From: Pontibacter burrus
Lineage (GTDB): Bacteria; Bacteroidota; Bacteroidia; Cytophagales; Hymenobacteraceae
Reading direction: 5' to 3'
Length of the DNA: 64,000 nucleotides
Assembly (NCBI RefSeq): GCF_010686685.1
Contig: NZ_JAAGWD010000001.1
Location: forward strand, 806,001 to 870,000
The stretch's first letter is position 1, and each line of letters opens with the position of its first letter. Shown here in pieces: positions 35,849 through 43,796 of this stretch. Below the pieces are notes generated by a model. That model was not told the DNA's origin. It worked only from the letters and a program-made list of their open reading frames with translations, and did not search any database. The position numbers and the translations under genes are program-made.

Positions 35849-36829
35849 ATGAGAGCGATACTTGTAAAACAACCCGGCGGACCCGAGCAACTTATATTGG
35901 GCGAGTACGAACAACCATTGCCCGGCCCAACCGAGCTGCTGGTTAAAGTACATGCCACTGCCCTTAACCGTGCCGACACCTTGCAGCGACAAGGCAAATA
36001 TCCACCACCAAAAGGTGCTAGCCCGATACTCGGCCTAGAGATTGCTGGGGTGGTCGAGGAAGCCGGAATAAACTGCAAGCGTTTTAAGAAAGGCGATAAA
36101 GTTTTCGGATTGCTGCCCGGCGGTGGCTATGCCGAATATGCAACTATAGACGAGGCCATGGCAATGCCCATGCCCGATAACCTGAACTTTGAAGAAGCCG
36201 CCGCCATACCAGAAGTTTTTCTAACAGCCTGGCAGGCCCTGATATGGTTAGGCAAATTACAAGCCGGTGAGCGCGCGCTGATACATGCCGGCGCCAGCGG
36301 TGTAGGTACGGCTGCTATACAGTTAGCCCGCGCCCACAAGGCTGAGGTACTGGTAACGGCATCAGAAACCAAAATACAAGCCTGCTTAAATCTGGGCGCA
36401 CATAAAGCCATTAACTATAAAGAAGTACCTTTTGAGGATGAAGTGCTGGCCTATACAAATAATGAAGGTGTAGATGTTATAGTTGATTTTATAGCCGGCC
36501 CTTACTTTAATCAGAACTTGGACTGCCTGCGCCTGGATGGTCGCCTGGTTATATTGGCAAGCCTGGGAGGCGGCAAAGTAGAGGAGGTAGACCTGCGCAA
36601 GATTCTCTCAAAGAGGCTACAGGTAATGGGCTCTACGCTGCGCTCCCGCACCAAAGACTATCAGATAAAATTAACCGAAGACATGAGCCGTTTTGCCCTG
36701 CCGCTGTTTAAAGAAGGTAAACTAAAACCGGTTATTGATTCAGTCTATAGTTGGGAAGATGCAGCCGAAGCACATCGTTACATGGAAAGCAACAAGAACA
36801 TCGGCAAGATCGTGCTGCGGGTAGAATAG
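35849..36829 (+). CDS. NAD(P)H:quinone oxidoreductase, zinc-free MDR family (PIG3-like)
   Basis: A 326-residue protein. The medium-chain dehydrogenase fold has an N-terminal GroES-like domain (VKVHATALNRADTLQRQGKYP) and a Rossmann domain with HAGASGVGTAAIQLA near 148-162. The zinc ligands of alcohol dehydrogenases are absent. PIG3/TP53I3-like members reduce quinones with NADPH. Its leader contains an exact AACTATAGTT (35814) and further ACTATA copies. A terminator follows. Confidence 0.88.
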   Translation: MRAILVKQPGGPEQLILGEYEQPLPGPTELLVKVHATALNRADTLQRQGKYPPPKGASPILGLEIAGVVEEAGINCKRFKKGDKVFGLLPGGGYAEYATIDEAMAMPMPDNLNFEEAAAIPEVFLTAWQALIWLGKLQAGERALIHAGASGVGTAAIQLARAHKAEVLVTASETKIQACLNLGAHKAINYKEVPFEDEVLAYTNNEGVDVIVDFIAGPYFNQNLDCLRLDGRLVILASLGGGKVEEVDLRKILSKRLQVMGSTLRSRTKDYQIKLTEDMSRFALPLFKEGKLKPVIDSVYSWEDAAEAHRYMESNKNIGKIVLRVE

Positions 36830-36850
36830 TGCAACGCCTGATTTTAAAAC

Positions 36851-36891
36851 AAAAGCCCTGCTATGATATGCTCACAGCAGGGCTTTTGTTT
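36851..36891. terminator. Terminator after the quinone oxidoreductase
   Basis: AAAAGCCCTGCT (36851-36862) pairs perfectly with AGCAGGGCTTTT (36876-36887), then GTTTT. It lies between converging genes and may act both ways. Confidence 0.85.
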
Positions 36892-36908
36892 TAGTAGCGA
36901 TTGTGTAT

Positions 36909-37460
36909 TTAGTTCAGTGGTTTGGTCAGGTCAAAATCGGCGCGGTAGCGTAGTTTGCCGTCGCGCTTCAGAATGTAGCTGAATGTTTTTCCGTCCGGGC
37001 TCAGGGCCATTGTCCACTCGTTGGTAGCAGCGGCAGGCAGTAGTTCAGCCGTAAACACATCAGCCGGGAAACGCTGTGCCAGAGAATCTGCCGGCAGTGT
37101 AGAGATGCCCCCGTACATGGTAACTTCGTCAGGTGTACCGTCTTCGTGGCGGTGGTCATGTTTCAGTTGCAGGCCATCCGGCATGTTCGTCAGTACCCAG
37201 GTGCGGGAGCGGTCTTCACCAACATGAAACGGAATTCTGATACCAGTCTCGTCGCAGCTCTGCACGTGTATTACAAGCGCTTTCCCGGCAAACGGATCGG
37301 TGTTGCCTTCAGGGTAAATGGTTTGACCGGCAAAGGATTTACCGCAATAGGCTGCCAGTTTCTGCTGGAACGTTTCAGGAGCTTTTGCGGTGTGCTGGGT
37401 AGTGGCACATGCAGCTAAAAAGACAAGAAAAAGCAGGGTGTATAAGGTACGTAGCATCAT
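36909..37460 (-). CDS. Lipoprotein of unknown function
   Basis: A 183-residue protein with a lipoprotein signal (LFLVFLAAC, Cys18). The mature part starts helical (FQQKLAAYCGKSFAGQTIYP) and continues with beta segments (HVGEDRSRTWVLT, LQLKHDHRHEDGTPDEVTMYGG, FSYILKRDGKLRYRADFDL). The last pattern suggests a lipocalin-like beta sheet. I do not recognise the family. It stands alone. Confidence 0.65.
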   Translation of the reverse strand: MMLRTLYTLLFLVFLAACATTQHTAKAPETFQQKLAAYCGKSFAGQTIYPEGNTDPFAGKALVIHVQSCDETGIRIPFHVGEDRSRTWVLTNMPDGLQLKHDHRHEDGTPDEVTMYGGISTLPADSLAQRFPADVFTAELLPAAATNEWTMALSPDGKTFSYILKRDGKLRYRADFDLTKPLN

Positions 37461-37655
37461 AAATAGGTTTGTTGGTAGCTTTTATAAAAAGCTAAACATA
37501 GTTAAAATCCTGCAATAATGGCTAAGTGCTACGTAATTGATGGGCTGAACTATAAACCAAGCTCTTTTGAGGAATCAGGGACTTTTATGGAAGCCCGGGT
37601 TTTCATTCCCATCACAGGCGCGGATTTGGGAACTATAGCTTAAGCTACTAATGCT

Positions 37656-37771
37656 CTTTCGGACATCTGTGTCCGAAAGCTATCTGCCGGGGATTTCCTA
37701 ATCCCGTGATGTGGATAACGCGGACTAGGAAGTCCGCAGGAGCTTAAGTTCCGGACAAGGATGTCCGGAAC
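37656..37771. repeat. Cluster of four related hairpins
   Basis: The hairpins are CTTTCGGACA-TCTG-TGTCCGAAAG (37656-37679), GGGAT-TTCCTA-ATCCC (37690-37705), GCGGACT-AGGA-AGTCCGC (37720-37737) and GTTCCGGACA-AGGA-TGTCCGGAAC (37748-37771). All but the second have perfect 7-10 bp stems and 4-base loops, and share a GGAC...GTCC core. Confidence 0.75.
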
Positions 37772-37788
37772 AGCAAAAGTTTCAAAAG

Positions 37789-37820
37789 AATCCCCTCCTT
37801 GGAGGGGTAGGGGTGGGTCA
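37789..37820 (+). repeat. C-rich/G-rich hairpin repeat, copy 7
   Basis: TCCCCTCC-TT-GGAGGGG followed by TAGGGGTGGGTCA; the most regular copy. Confidence 0.85.
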
Positions 37821-37922
37821 ACTTTGCTGATTTAAGCTTGCAATCCAACTTGCTCTGAGGCCTAAACTATAGTTCGTCACGAGTGAGGGCACCCGCGCCA
37901 TAGTTAAATCGTTAAGCTATAG

Positions 37923-39239
37923 TTACTTATTGCCAAACCGGAAACAGAAGGTAGTGCCCACACCTATAGTTGAATCTACAGTGAGTTTGATCTTATGGAA
38001 GTGTGCTACAGTCTGAACTATAGGTAGGCCCAGGCCGTGGCTTTCATTGTCTGGCCCCTGCAGGCGCTTGAAGCGGTTAAAAATGTGCGGAAGATTTTCC
38101 TGGGTTATGCCTACACCGGTGTCGGTAACGCATAGTTCGTACCCTTTGCCTTTGGGTGCTCCGCTTATCGTTATAGTTCCGTTTGGCTTATTATACTTGA
38201 TGGCATTGCTCACCACATTAAACAGCATCGTAAACAGCAGCGAGTAATTAGCTTGAGGCAGCGTCCAGTCGTCTTCCAGGTTCAGGTGCAACTTTATTTC
38301 TTTGGCTTCGGCGCGATCGGCGATTTCCTCGGCTACTTCGTTGGCCAGCACAGTTATACTTACCTCTTCGTTTTTCAGGTACTGCTCATTTTCGATGCGG
38401 GATATTAGCAACAGTGCCTGTATAATGCTCTTTAAACGGTGCAGTGTTTTCTGATTATCCACGAGTTTTACGAGCAAGTGCTCCGGCATTTCAGGGTCGG
38501 TGAGCAGGTTCTCCATGCGGGTTTGCAGAATAGAGATAGGCGTTAGCAGCTCATGCGATACATTGCCGATAAATTCTTTCTCCTTTAAAAAAGCATCCTG
38601 AATCTGGCCCATCATGTCGTTAATGGTGTTGTTCAGGTACAGGAAATCGGAAGTGGTGGTGTTGATGGGTTTAGGCGTAAAAGTGCTGGGGTGACCAATG
38701 CGTTTCAGGCGCTTTACAATAACTATAAGCGGCTGCAACAGGATCTTGTTAAAAGCCAGGTCTATAAAAACGGTGATCAGGATAACAGCCGCCAGAAAGT
38801 ACAGTGCATAATACTGCATGGTTGCTATACTCTCCTGAATGGTATCTATACTCCGGCCAATTTCCAGCAGGTAATAACTCCCATCTACTTCAAAGGTTAG
38901 GCTCAGTACGCGGTACTCTACAATCTCATTCTCAACCTTGCGCAGCGAATTTTCTATTGTATCTAAAGCAATAGGTTCGGGTATCTGCTCTATCGAAATA
39001 AACTCTTCCTTTAGCAGGTTATAGCTACCATAGGCTCCTTCGCTGCCTTCGGCCACAAAGTTTTCGATGCCCTGGTTGCTGATAATATCCAGTACGCTGT
39101 CTTTTTTCTCGTTCAGGCGGTGGTCGGTGTTAACCATAGCCACGCGGTTTATGAGCGGCGGAAGCAGCGCAACCAACAGCAGCACTACCACTATTTTGGA
39201 GACAGCGCTAAAAAGGGTGAGTTTGGATTGAAGCCGCAT
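37923..39239 (-). CDS. Two-component sensor histidine kinase
   Basis: The protein has 438 residues. Transmembrane helices lie at about 11-31 and 143-163 with a periplasmic sensor of ~110 residues between them. The phospho-acceptor His229 is in NVSHELLTP. The ATPase core shows the N box (NVVSNAIKYNKP), G1 (VTDTGVGI) and G2 (SHGLGLPIV). It starts one base after the response-regulator stop, so regulator and kinase are one operon. The signal is unknown; neighbours in the same direction (a barrel-like protein and an Ala/Lys-rich secreted protein) suggest an envelope theme. Confidence 0.93.
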   Translation of the reverse strand: MRLQSKLTLFSAVSKIVVVLLLVALLPPLINRVAMVNTDHRLNEKKDSVLDIISNQGIENFVAEGSEGAYGSYNLLKEEFISIEQIPEPIALDTIENSLRKVENEIVEYRVLSLTFEVDGSYYLLEIGRSIDTIQESIATMQYYALYFLAAVILITVFIDLAFNKILLQPLIVIVKRLKRIGHPSTFTPKPINTTTSDFLYLNNTINDMMGQIQDAFLKEKEFIGNVSHELLTPISILQTRMENLLTDPEMPEHLLVKLVDNQKTLHRLKSIIQALLLISRIENEQYLKNEEVSITVLANEVAEEIADRAEAKEIKLHLNLEDDWTLPQANYSLLFTMLFNVVSNAIKYNKPNGTITISGAPKGKGYELCVTDTGVGITQENLPHIFNRFKRLQGPDNESHGLGLPIVQTVAHFHKIKLTVDSTIGVGTTFCFRFGNK

Positions 39240-39240
39240 A

Positions 39241-39915
39241 CTATAGAGTTAGCCGGTAACCAACACCACGAACTGTTTCGATCCAGTCGGTGGGAGCGTG
39301 GGCAGAAAGCTTTTTGCGCAGGTTTTTAATGTGTACGTCTATATAGTTCGAGTCGTAATCATCTTCCAGGATGTTTCCCCAGATGTGCTCTGTTAGCTGC
39401 AGGCGCGTCATGATGCGGTTTTTGTGCAGCAGCATGTAGTGCAGCAGGTCAAACTCCTTTTTGGTAAGTGAAATGTTCTGACCTTTATAACTTACAGTGC
39501 GGGCTGTGCTATCCAGCTCAAACCCATGAAATTCGTGCACCGACGACTTTACCTGAAACTTACGTCGCGACACGGCTTGCATACGCGCCTTCAGTTCGAG
39601 CAATGAGAATGGTTTTGGTAAATAATCGTCAGCACCCAAGCCTAATCCTTTTACACGGTCTTCGAGTTCGCCGCGGGCAGTAAGTATGATTACAGCTGGT
39701 TCGTATTCGGTTTCGCGGGCTTCCTGCAGCAGGTCCAGGCCATCATAATCCGGCAGGCCCAGGTCGAGCAATATAAAATCGTAGCGGTTAACGGCAATTT
39801 TTTCAGATGCATCTTCACCGTTGCAGGCCCAGTCGCATTTATAGTGCTCCTGTTTTAAAAAGTGCATTAATTCGGCAGCCAGGCCGGCTTCGTCTTCTAC
39901 AACCAGTACGTGCAT
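39241..39915 (-). CDS. OmpR-family response regulator
   Basis: A 224-residue protein with a receiver domain at 1-115 (phospho-acceptor Asp51 in LLDLGLPDYDG, Lys in PKPFSLLEL) and a winged-helix DNA-binding domain at 125-224 (SLTKKEFDLLHYMLLHKNRIMTR; YIDVHIKNLRKKL; TVRGVGYRL). It is the first gene of the regulator-kinase pair and lies 16 bases after the barrel-like gene. Confidence 0.95.
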   Translation of the reverse strand: MHVLVVEDEAGLAAELMHFLKQEHYKCDWACNGEDASEKIAVNRYDFILLDLGLPDYDGLDLLQEARETEYEPAVIILTARGELEDRVKGLGLGADDYLPKPFSLLELKARMQAVSRRKFQVKSSVHEFHGFELDSTARTVSYKGQNISLTKKEFDLLHYMLLHKNRIMTRLQLTEHIWGNILEDDYDSNYIDVHIKNLRKKLSAHAPTDWIETVRGVGYRLTL

Positions 39916-39931
39916 AATCTATAGTTATAGT

Positions 39932-40792
39932 CTAGAAAGTATAGCTCGCTTTAACAGATACAAAAGACTGCGCTTCAGACTCGTCGCCCTCCAGTTTATT
40001 TACCGGTATGGAATAGCGGTACGTAGGCTCCAGTTCAAAATTGCCCAACATTACCACCAGCGGCAGGTAAAAGTCGTAGCTCAGCACCTGAAACTTGTGC
40101 TTGGTAGTAGTGGTAGTCGTCGTTTTAGGGTTATTGCCTTTTCCCGGTTTCAGGATGTCATCCACCACATCGCTTACCTTAGGCTTACGCTCTACGGTGT
40201 AAGTCTCCGAGAACTCCTGCGTACCACCGGTTATACCTATTTTAGGATCAAGGCCAACCGGGTTTTTACCTTTCCAGATCGGGTTAAGGCCAATGTAGCG
40301 TGAGTTCTCCAACTGCACGATCACGTCGTTGCTTTCGCCAAAAAAATAGCTGGTGCTAAGCGAGGTGTACAGGTATTTCCAGTCCAGGGTAGTGTTTACT
40401 GTGGCAGCATTTTCGGTCACAGACTTTACCATGGGCGCATTCTCGCTGAAGAAGAAACGTGAGTAGCTCAGGTTGGCATTCATGCGTTTACTGATCGGGA
40501 AAGCAAAACCTACCGACACATCCGTCTCATCAAGGTAATCTTCGGTATTAAAAAGCTGGTAGCTTGTAGCCGATGCCCAGAAACCCGATACGTGCGCGTA
40601 GGTTAAAGTAGCGGCAGCATAAGGGTATTTTTTAACGGTATTGCGGCCATAGAACGAAGAGTTATTGGCAGCTTCCAGGGCTACGTTCCAGGATGCTTTG
40701 CGGGTAGTAACAGAATCTTCTGTTGTTTGGGCATGAGCAGAACCAACAAGCGCCCACGCCAGCAATATCCACAAGTATAGTTGGTTTTTCAT
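39932..40792 (-). CDS. Outer-membrane beta-barrel-like protein
   Basis: A 286-residue protein with a signal peptide (1-21, VGSAHAQ). Alternating strands with aromatic girdles (AAATLTYAHVSGFWASATSYQLF; MNANLSYSRFFF; YLYTSLSTSYFFG) and a C-terminus ending VSVKASYTF indicate an outer-membrane barrel. A low-complexity Thr/Lys segment (NPKTTTTTTTKHKF) forms a loop. Function is unknown. It lies 65 bases after an Ala/Lys-rich secreted protein gene and 16 bases before the two-component genes, all on the minus strand. Confidence 0.65.
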   Translation of the reverse strand: MKNQLYLWILLAWALVGSAHAQTTEDSVTTRKASWNVALEAANNSSFYGRNTVKKYPYAAATLTYAHVSGFWASATSYQLFNTEDYLDETDVSVGFAFPISKRMNANLSYSRFFFSENAPMVKSVTENAATVNTTLDWKYLYTSLSTSYFFGESNDVIVQLENSRYIGLNPIWKGKNPVGLDPKIGITGGTQEFSETYTVERKPKVSDVVDDILKPGKGNNPKTTTTTTTKHKFQVLSYDFYLPLVVMLGNFELEPTYRYSIPVNKLEGDESEAQSFVSVKASYTF

Positions 40793-40857
40793 GTCAGGGT
40801 GAATATAAAACAGGAGCTCCCGGCTAAACCGGAAGCCCTGTTATGAGTTTGGGTCAC

Positions 40858-41772
40858 TTAGTTTTTACCTACTTTAACACCAACGCCTACTTTAGCACCG
40901 GTATTAACTTTTACAGGAGCAACTTTGCCAGCTTTTTTCAGCACTTTTACCGGGCGGCCTGCACTTGTTGGTCTGCCTGCAGATACACGGGCGGCACCTT
41001 GTGCATCAACTTTAGCATCAGCACCTGCTTCTACTTTAACCGGTTTCGCCTGGCGCTTGGCAGAGGCTACTTCTTTTACCACATTGCCTGTTGTATTTAC
41101 CGTGGCATCTACATTTTTAGCAGTTTCGGATACTACCTGGCCATGTGTGTCTTTAACTTCTTTGGCAGTTTTTTCTTTCTTGGCTTTTGCCTTTTTGTCG
41201 TCCTGGGCAGTCTGGGCATCAATCGTTGTGGCAACATCCGCTTCGGTCTCTACTACTGCTTCTACTGATGTTTCGGTTACTGCTTTGGCATTGCTGGCTG
41301 CCACTTCGCTGATGGCTTCGCCTTTGGCGCTACCTTCTGCAGTAACGGTCTGGGCAAATTGTGCTACCTGCTGGCCGTGGTTCTCTGCTTTTGTTTTAGC
41401 TTCGGTGCCGGCTTCTATAGTTGTTTCTACAGCTGCCTCGGTGGTGGCTTTTGCTTTTTCTTTTTTCTGTTTCGCTGCTTTCTTGGCTTCGCGCTCAGCT
41501 CTCTTCAACTCTTTTCTGGTTTTTGCTTCAGCTTTCGCTTCTGCCTTGGCAGCTGCATTGGCTTTGGTGGCAACTTCGCTAACTATAGCACCTTTGTTTG
41601 TTGAGCTAACAGTTGTGGCCGATGTGGCCGTACCGCTAACCGTGGCACCGTGTGTATCGGCTTTTATGTTGCCGTTACCTTTTGCAGTTGATTTGATATC
41701 TGATGATGAAGTCTGGGCGAATGTAGTGGCTGCACTCAGTACAGCGATAGCTACTAGGGTTAATTTTTTCAT
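40858..41772 (-). CDS. Ala/Lys/Glu-rich secreted protein with threefold HG repeat
   Basis: A 304-residue protein with a signal peptide (1-19, AATTFAQ). The composition is dominated by Ala, Lys, Val, Thr and Glu. Three related units start with HG and end in a VSEVA-like box: 41-69 (HGATVS ... GAIVSEVA), 132-159 (HGQQVA ... GEAISEVA) and 210-237 (HGQVVS ... GNVVKEVA). Between them are a highly charged coiled-coil-like stretch (75-110, KAEAKAEAKTRKELKRAERE) and acidic/basic segments; the C-terminus is basic and Gly/Val-rich. I know no family. It could be a periplasmic structural or nucleic-acid/surface-binding protein. Confidence 0.65.
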   Translation of the reverse strand: MKKLTLVAIAVLSAATTFAQTSSSDIKSTAKGNGNIKADTHGATVSGTATSATTVSSTNKGAIVSEVATKANAAAKAEAKAEAKTRKELKRAEREAKKAAKQKKEKAKATTEAAVETTIEAGTEAKTKAENHGQQVAQFAQTVTAEGSAKGEAISEVAASNAKAVTETSVEAVVETEADVATTIDAQTAQDDKKAKAKKEKTAKEVKDTHGQVVSETAKNVDATVNTTGNVVKEVASAKRQAKPVKVEAGADAKVDAQGAARVSAGRPTSAGRPVKVLKKAGKVAPVKVNTGAKVGVGVKVGKN

Positions 41773-42013
41773 TTCGTTTTGTCGGTTTAATAAGATTATG
41801 CGTCAAAACTATAATGTCAAGATGAAGACAAAATGAAGAAATGCTTTTTATGAAAAATTTTTCAAATATTTTTTGAGACAGCTCGGTTCTTAACAAATGT
41901 CAGGAAGAATCATTCCGAAAGATAACTATAGTGCGGGAAAAAAGGAGAAAGGCTAATGCTGGTTGTAAGAAGCTATAGTTAAGTAAACTATAATTGGAGC
42001 AAAATTCCTGATC

Positions 42014-42493
42014 TTAATTTAGCAGAGCAATACGTTTGGCGGCTTTGGTTACTACCTGTTTTTCGGATTTGAAGGCGAGCAATTGTTGCGCCTGGTTTAT
42101 CTCTACCCAACGGGCTTCGTTCACTTCCCAGTCATGGTCCTGCACATTGCCGGAACTATAGCGAAGCAGGTAAAAATATACGAACTTATGAAACCGCACG
42201 CGCTGGCTGCCTTTGTTGCCCACGTACCAGTATTCTATCTTTTCGAGCAACTGCAGTAGTTCAGTAGCCAGGCCGGCTTCTTCCCGTACCTCGCGCACAG
42301 CGGTAACTTCAGGCGTTTCGCCGGGATCAACAATGCCTTTGGGTAATTGCCAGCGGTTCTCTTTTCCTACCGATATAAGGGCTACTTCTATAGTGTCACC
42401 AGTAACTCTAAATGCCACACCACCTGCCGATACCTGGCTAACTATAGGTAGCTTTGGCTTACTATTGCCGGGCTCTGGTGCTTTGTCTGGCAT
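42014..42493 (-). CDS. NUDIX hydrolase
   Basis: The protein has 159 residues. The Nudix box is GIVDPGETPEVTAVREVREE followed by AGL, a full GX5EX7REUXEEXGU match. The KGSQRVRFHKFVYFYLL segment resembles the diadenosine-polyphosphate/MutT-like group, and members remove nucleoside diphosphates from various substrates. Substrate here is unknown. It lies 26 bases after the serine hydrolase gene on the same strand. Confidence 0.9.
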   Translation of the reverse strand: MPDKAPEPGNSKPKLPIVSQVSAGGVAFRVTGDTIEVALISVGKENRWQLPKGIVDPGETPEVTAVREVREEAGLATELLQLLEKIEYWYVGNKGSQRVRFHKFVYFYLLRYSSGNVQDHDWEVNEARWVEINQAQQLLAFKSEKQVVTKAAKRIALLN

Positions 42494-42519
42494 AACTATA
42501 GCGTGGCGTTGTTTTCAGG

Positions 42520-43596
42520 TTATTTCTTTTGCTCGCTCAGCCACTGCAGGCTTGGGTTATAGGCCATGTCGTGCACGCCGTAATACAACACCAAATCTAC
42601 TACACCGGATTTTTTAGTGTAAAGTACTTTCGGGTCTTTGGGGCCAAAGTACTTGCTCGGGCCATCGCCTTCCATGCCTTCTGGAATTTTCTGATATCTC
42701 ACCAGCGAGTCCATTTGCCATTGCGGAATCTGGTCTGCCGAATCTACCAGCATGTTATAGGCCCGGATGGAATGGTCTGGTGGCACCAGCACATCTATTG
42801 TTCCGTGGGCCAGAAATACCGGTACGCCTTTTACGTTTTGCAGGTAGGTGCTCGGGCTTCGGCGCAGGCACTCGGCGGCGGCAGGAGTGCCGGGTATTGG
42901 CTCACCTCCGCAGGCATTTACAATGTGACGGTTATAGTCGCGGTGGGGATAATTCTGGCTGAACTTATACCAATCAACAAGGTTAAAAACTGGTACCCAG
43001 GCCACTACTCCAGCCCATATGTCAGGGTGACGGCCAGCTGTGACCAGTGCCGTCATCGCACCACCCGACGAGCCAACAATGTATATCCGCGAGGGGTCTA
43101 TATTAGAACTGCCTTTGGCAAAATTTACCGCATCTATGATATCCTGAACGGCCAGGTCGGAAGCCATGGCTTCGGGCTTTTTGAATGCGCCCCGGTAATT
43201 AGGCTGAATGAAAACCCAGTCGTTTAGCTTGGCCCAGATGGCGTAAGGTATGCTAACCACCTGCAGGTATTCGCTGCTCCAACTATGGAGTACAACCAGT
43301 AAAGGCTTTTTATCGGGTGAGCCGGAATCATAATATAAGGCTGGCTGTTTTTCTCCGTCAGCGGTAGAGGTGATGGAAATCTGCTCAATTTCCGGGATCT
43401 TTTTCTTCCAGTCGTTGAGGCTCTCATCAGCAACCTTGCCGGGATATTGTTTGGTGGTAGTGAACTGCTCCAGTCGCTCGCCTTTTACATATTTCTTTTT
43501 GTTTTCAGGCTTGTTGCAGGCAGCCACAAGCGCCATCAGAACAAAGGCATACAGGCAGATAACAACGTTATTTCTGAGCAATGTAAGGGCACGCAT
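42520..43596 (-). CDS. Lipoprotein alpha/beta hydrolase (prolyl-oligopeptidase-like)
   Basis: A 358-residue protein with a lipoprotein signal (FVLMALVAAC). The nucleophile elbow is GSSGGAMTAL (near 175-184), the acid/turn region is HGTIDVLVPPDHS and the catalytic His is in YGVHDMAY. The architecture is that of S9-like or acetyl-xylan-esterase-like secreted hydrolases. Substrate is unknown. It precedes the NUDIX gene in transcription. Confidence 0.82.
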   Translation of the reverse strand: MRALTLLRNNVVICLYAFVLMALVAACNKPENKKKYVKGERLEQFTTTKQYPGKVADESLNDWKKKIPEIEQISITSTADGEKQPALYYDSGSPDKKPLLVVLHSWSSEYLQVVSIPYAIWAKLNDWVFIQPNYRGAFKKPEAMASDLAVQDIIDAVNFAKGSSNIDPSRIYIVGSSGGAMTALVTAGRHPDIWAGVVAWVPVFNLVDWYKFSQNYPHRDYNRHIVNACGGEPIPGTPAAAECLRRSPSTYLQNVKGVPVFLAHGTIDVLVPPDHSIRAYNMLVDSADQIPQWQMDSLVRYQKIPEGMEGDGPSKYFGPKDPKVLYTKKSGVVDLVLYYGVHDMAYNPSLQWLSEQKK

Positions 43597-43796
43597 GTGG
43601 TGGGCTGTAACTATAAAAGAGATTAGTTAAAACTGATTTTTGTAGGTTTTGTTGCGTTAGGGCTGTTACAACGCTGAAATATATGAAAAACTAATCTACC
43701 CGCCCGGATTTTCTGTTTACCAGTACAAAAGCTGTGGCTATGGTTCACTTCCAACTATAGGCAAAACCTGCTAACTTGCTTTTGATTGTATACCCG

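Larger units (their letters stand above)
37461..37922. other. Structured, repeat-rich gap
   Basis: No gene is supported. It holds a cluster of small perfect hairpins (37656-37771), a C-rich/G-rich hairpin repeat (37789-37820), an exact AACTATAGTT (37865) and other CTATAG copies, and a GGCGCGGATTTGGG segment (37617-37630) related to the element at 8127-8210. Confidence 0.75.

Noticed and set aside
40925..41836. 303-codon plus-strand frame opposite the Ala/Lys-rich protein
   Set aside because: Ala/Ser/Val/Phe shadow caused by biased codons of the real gene, which has a signal peptide and internal repeats.
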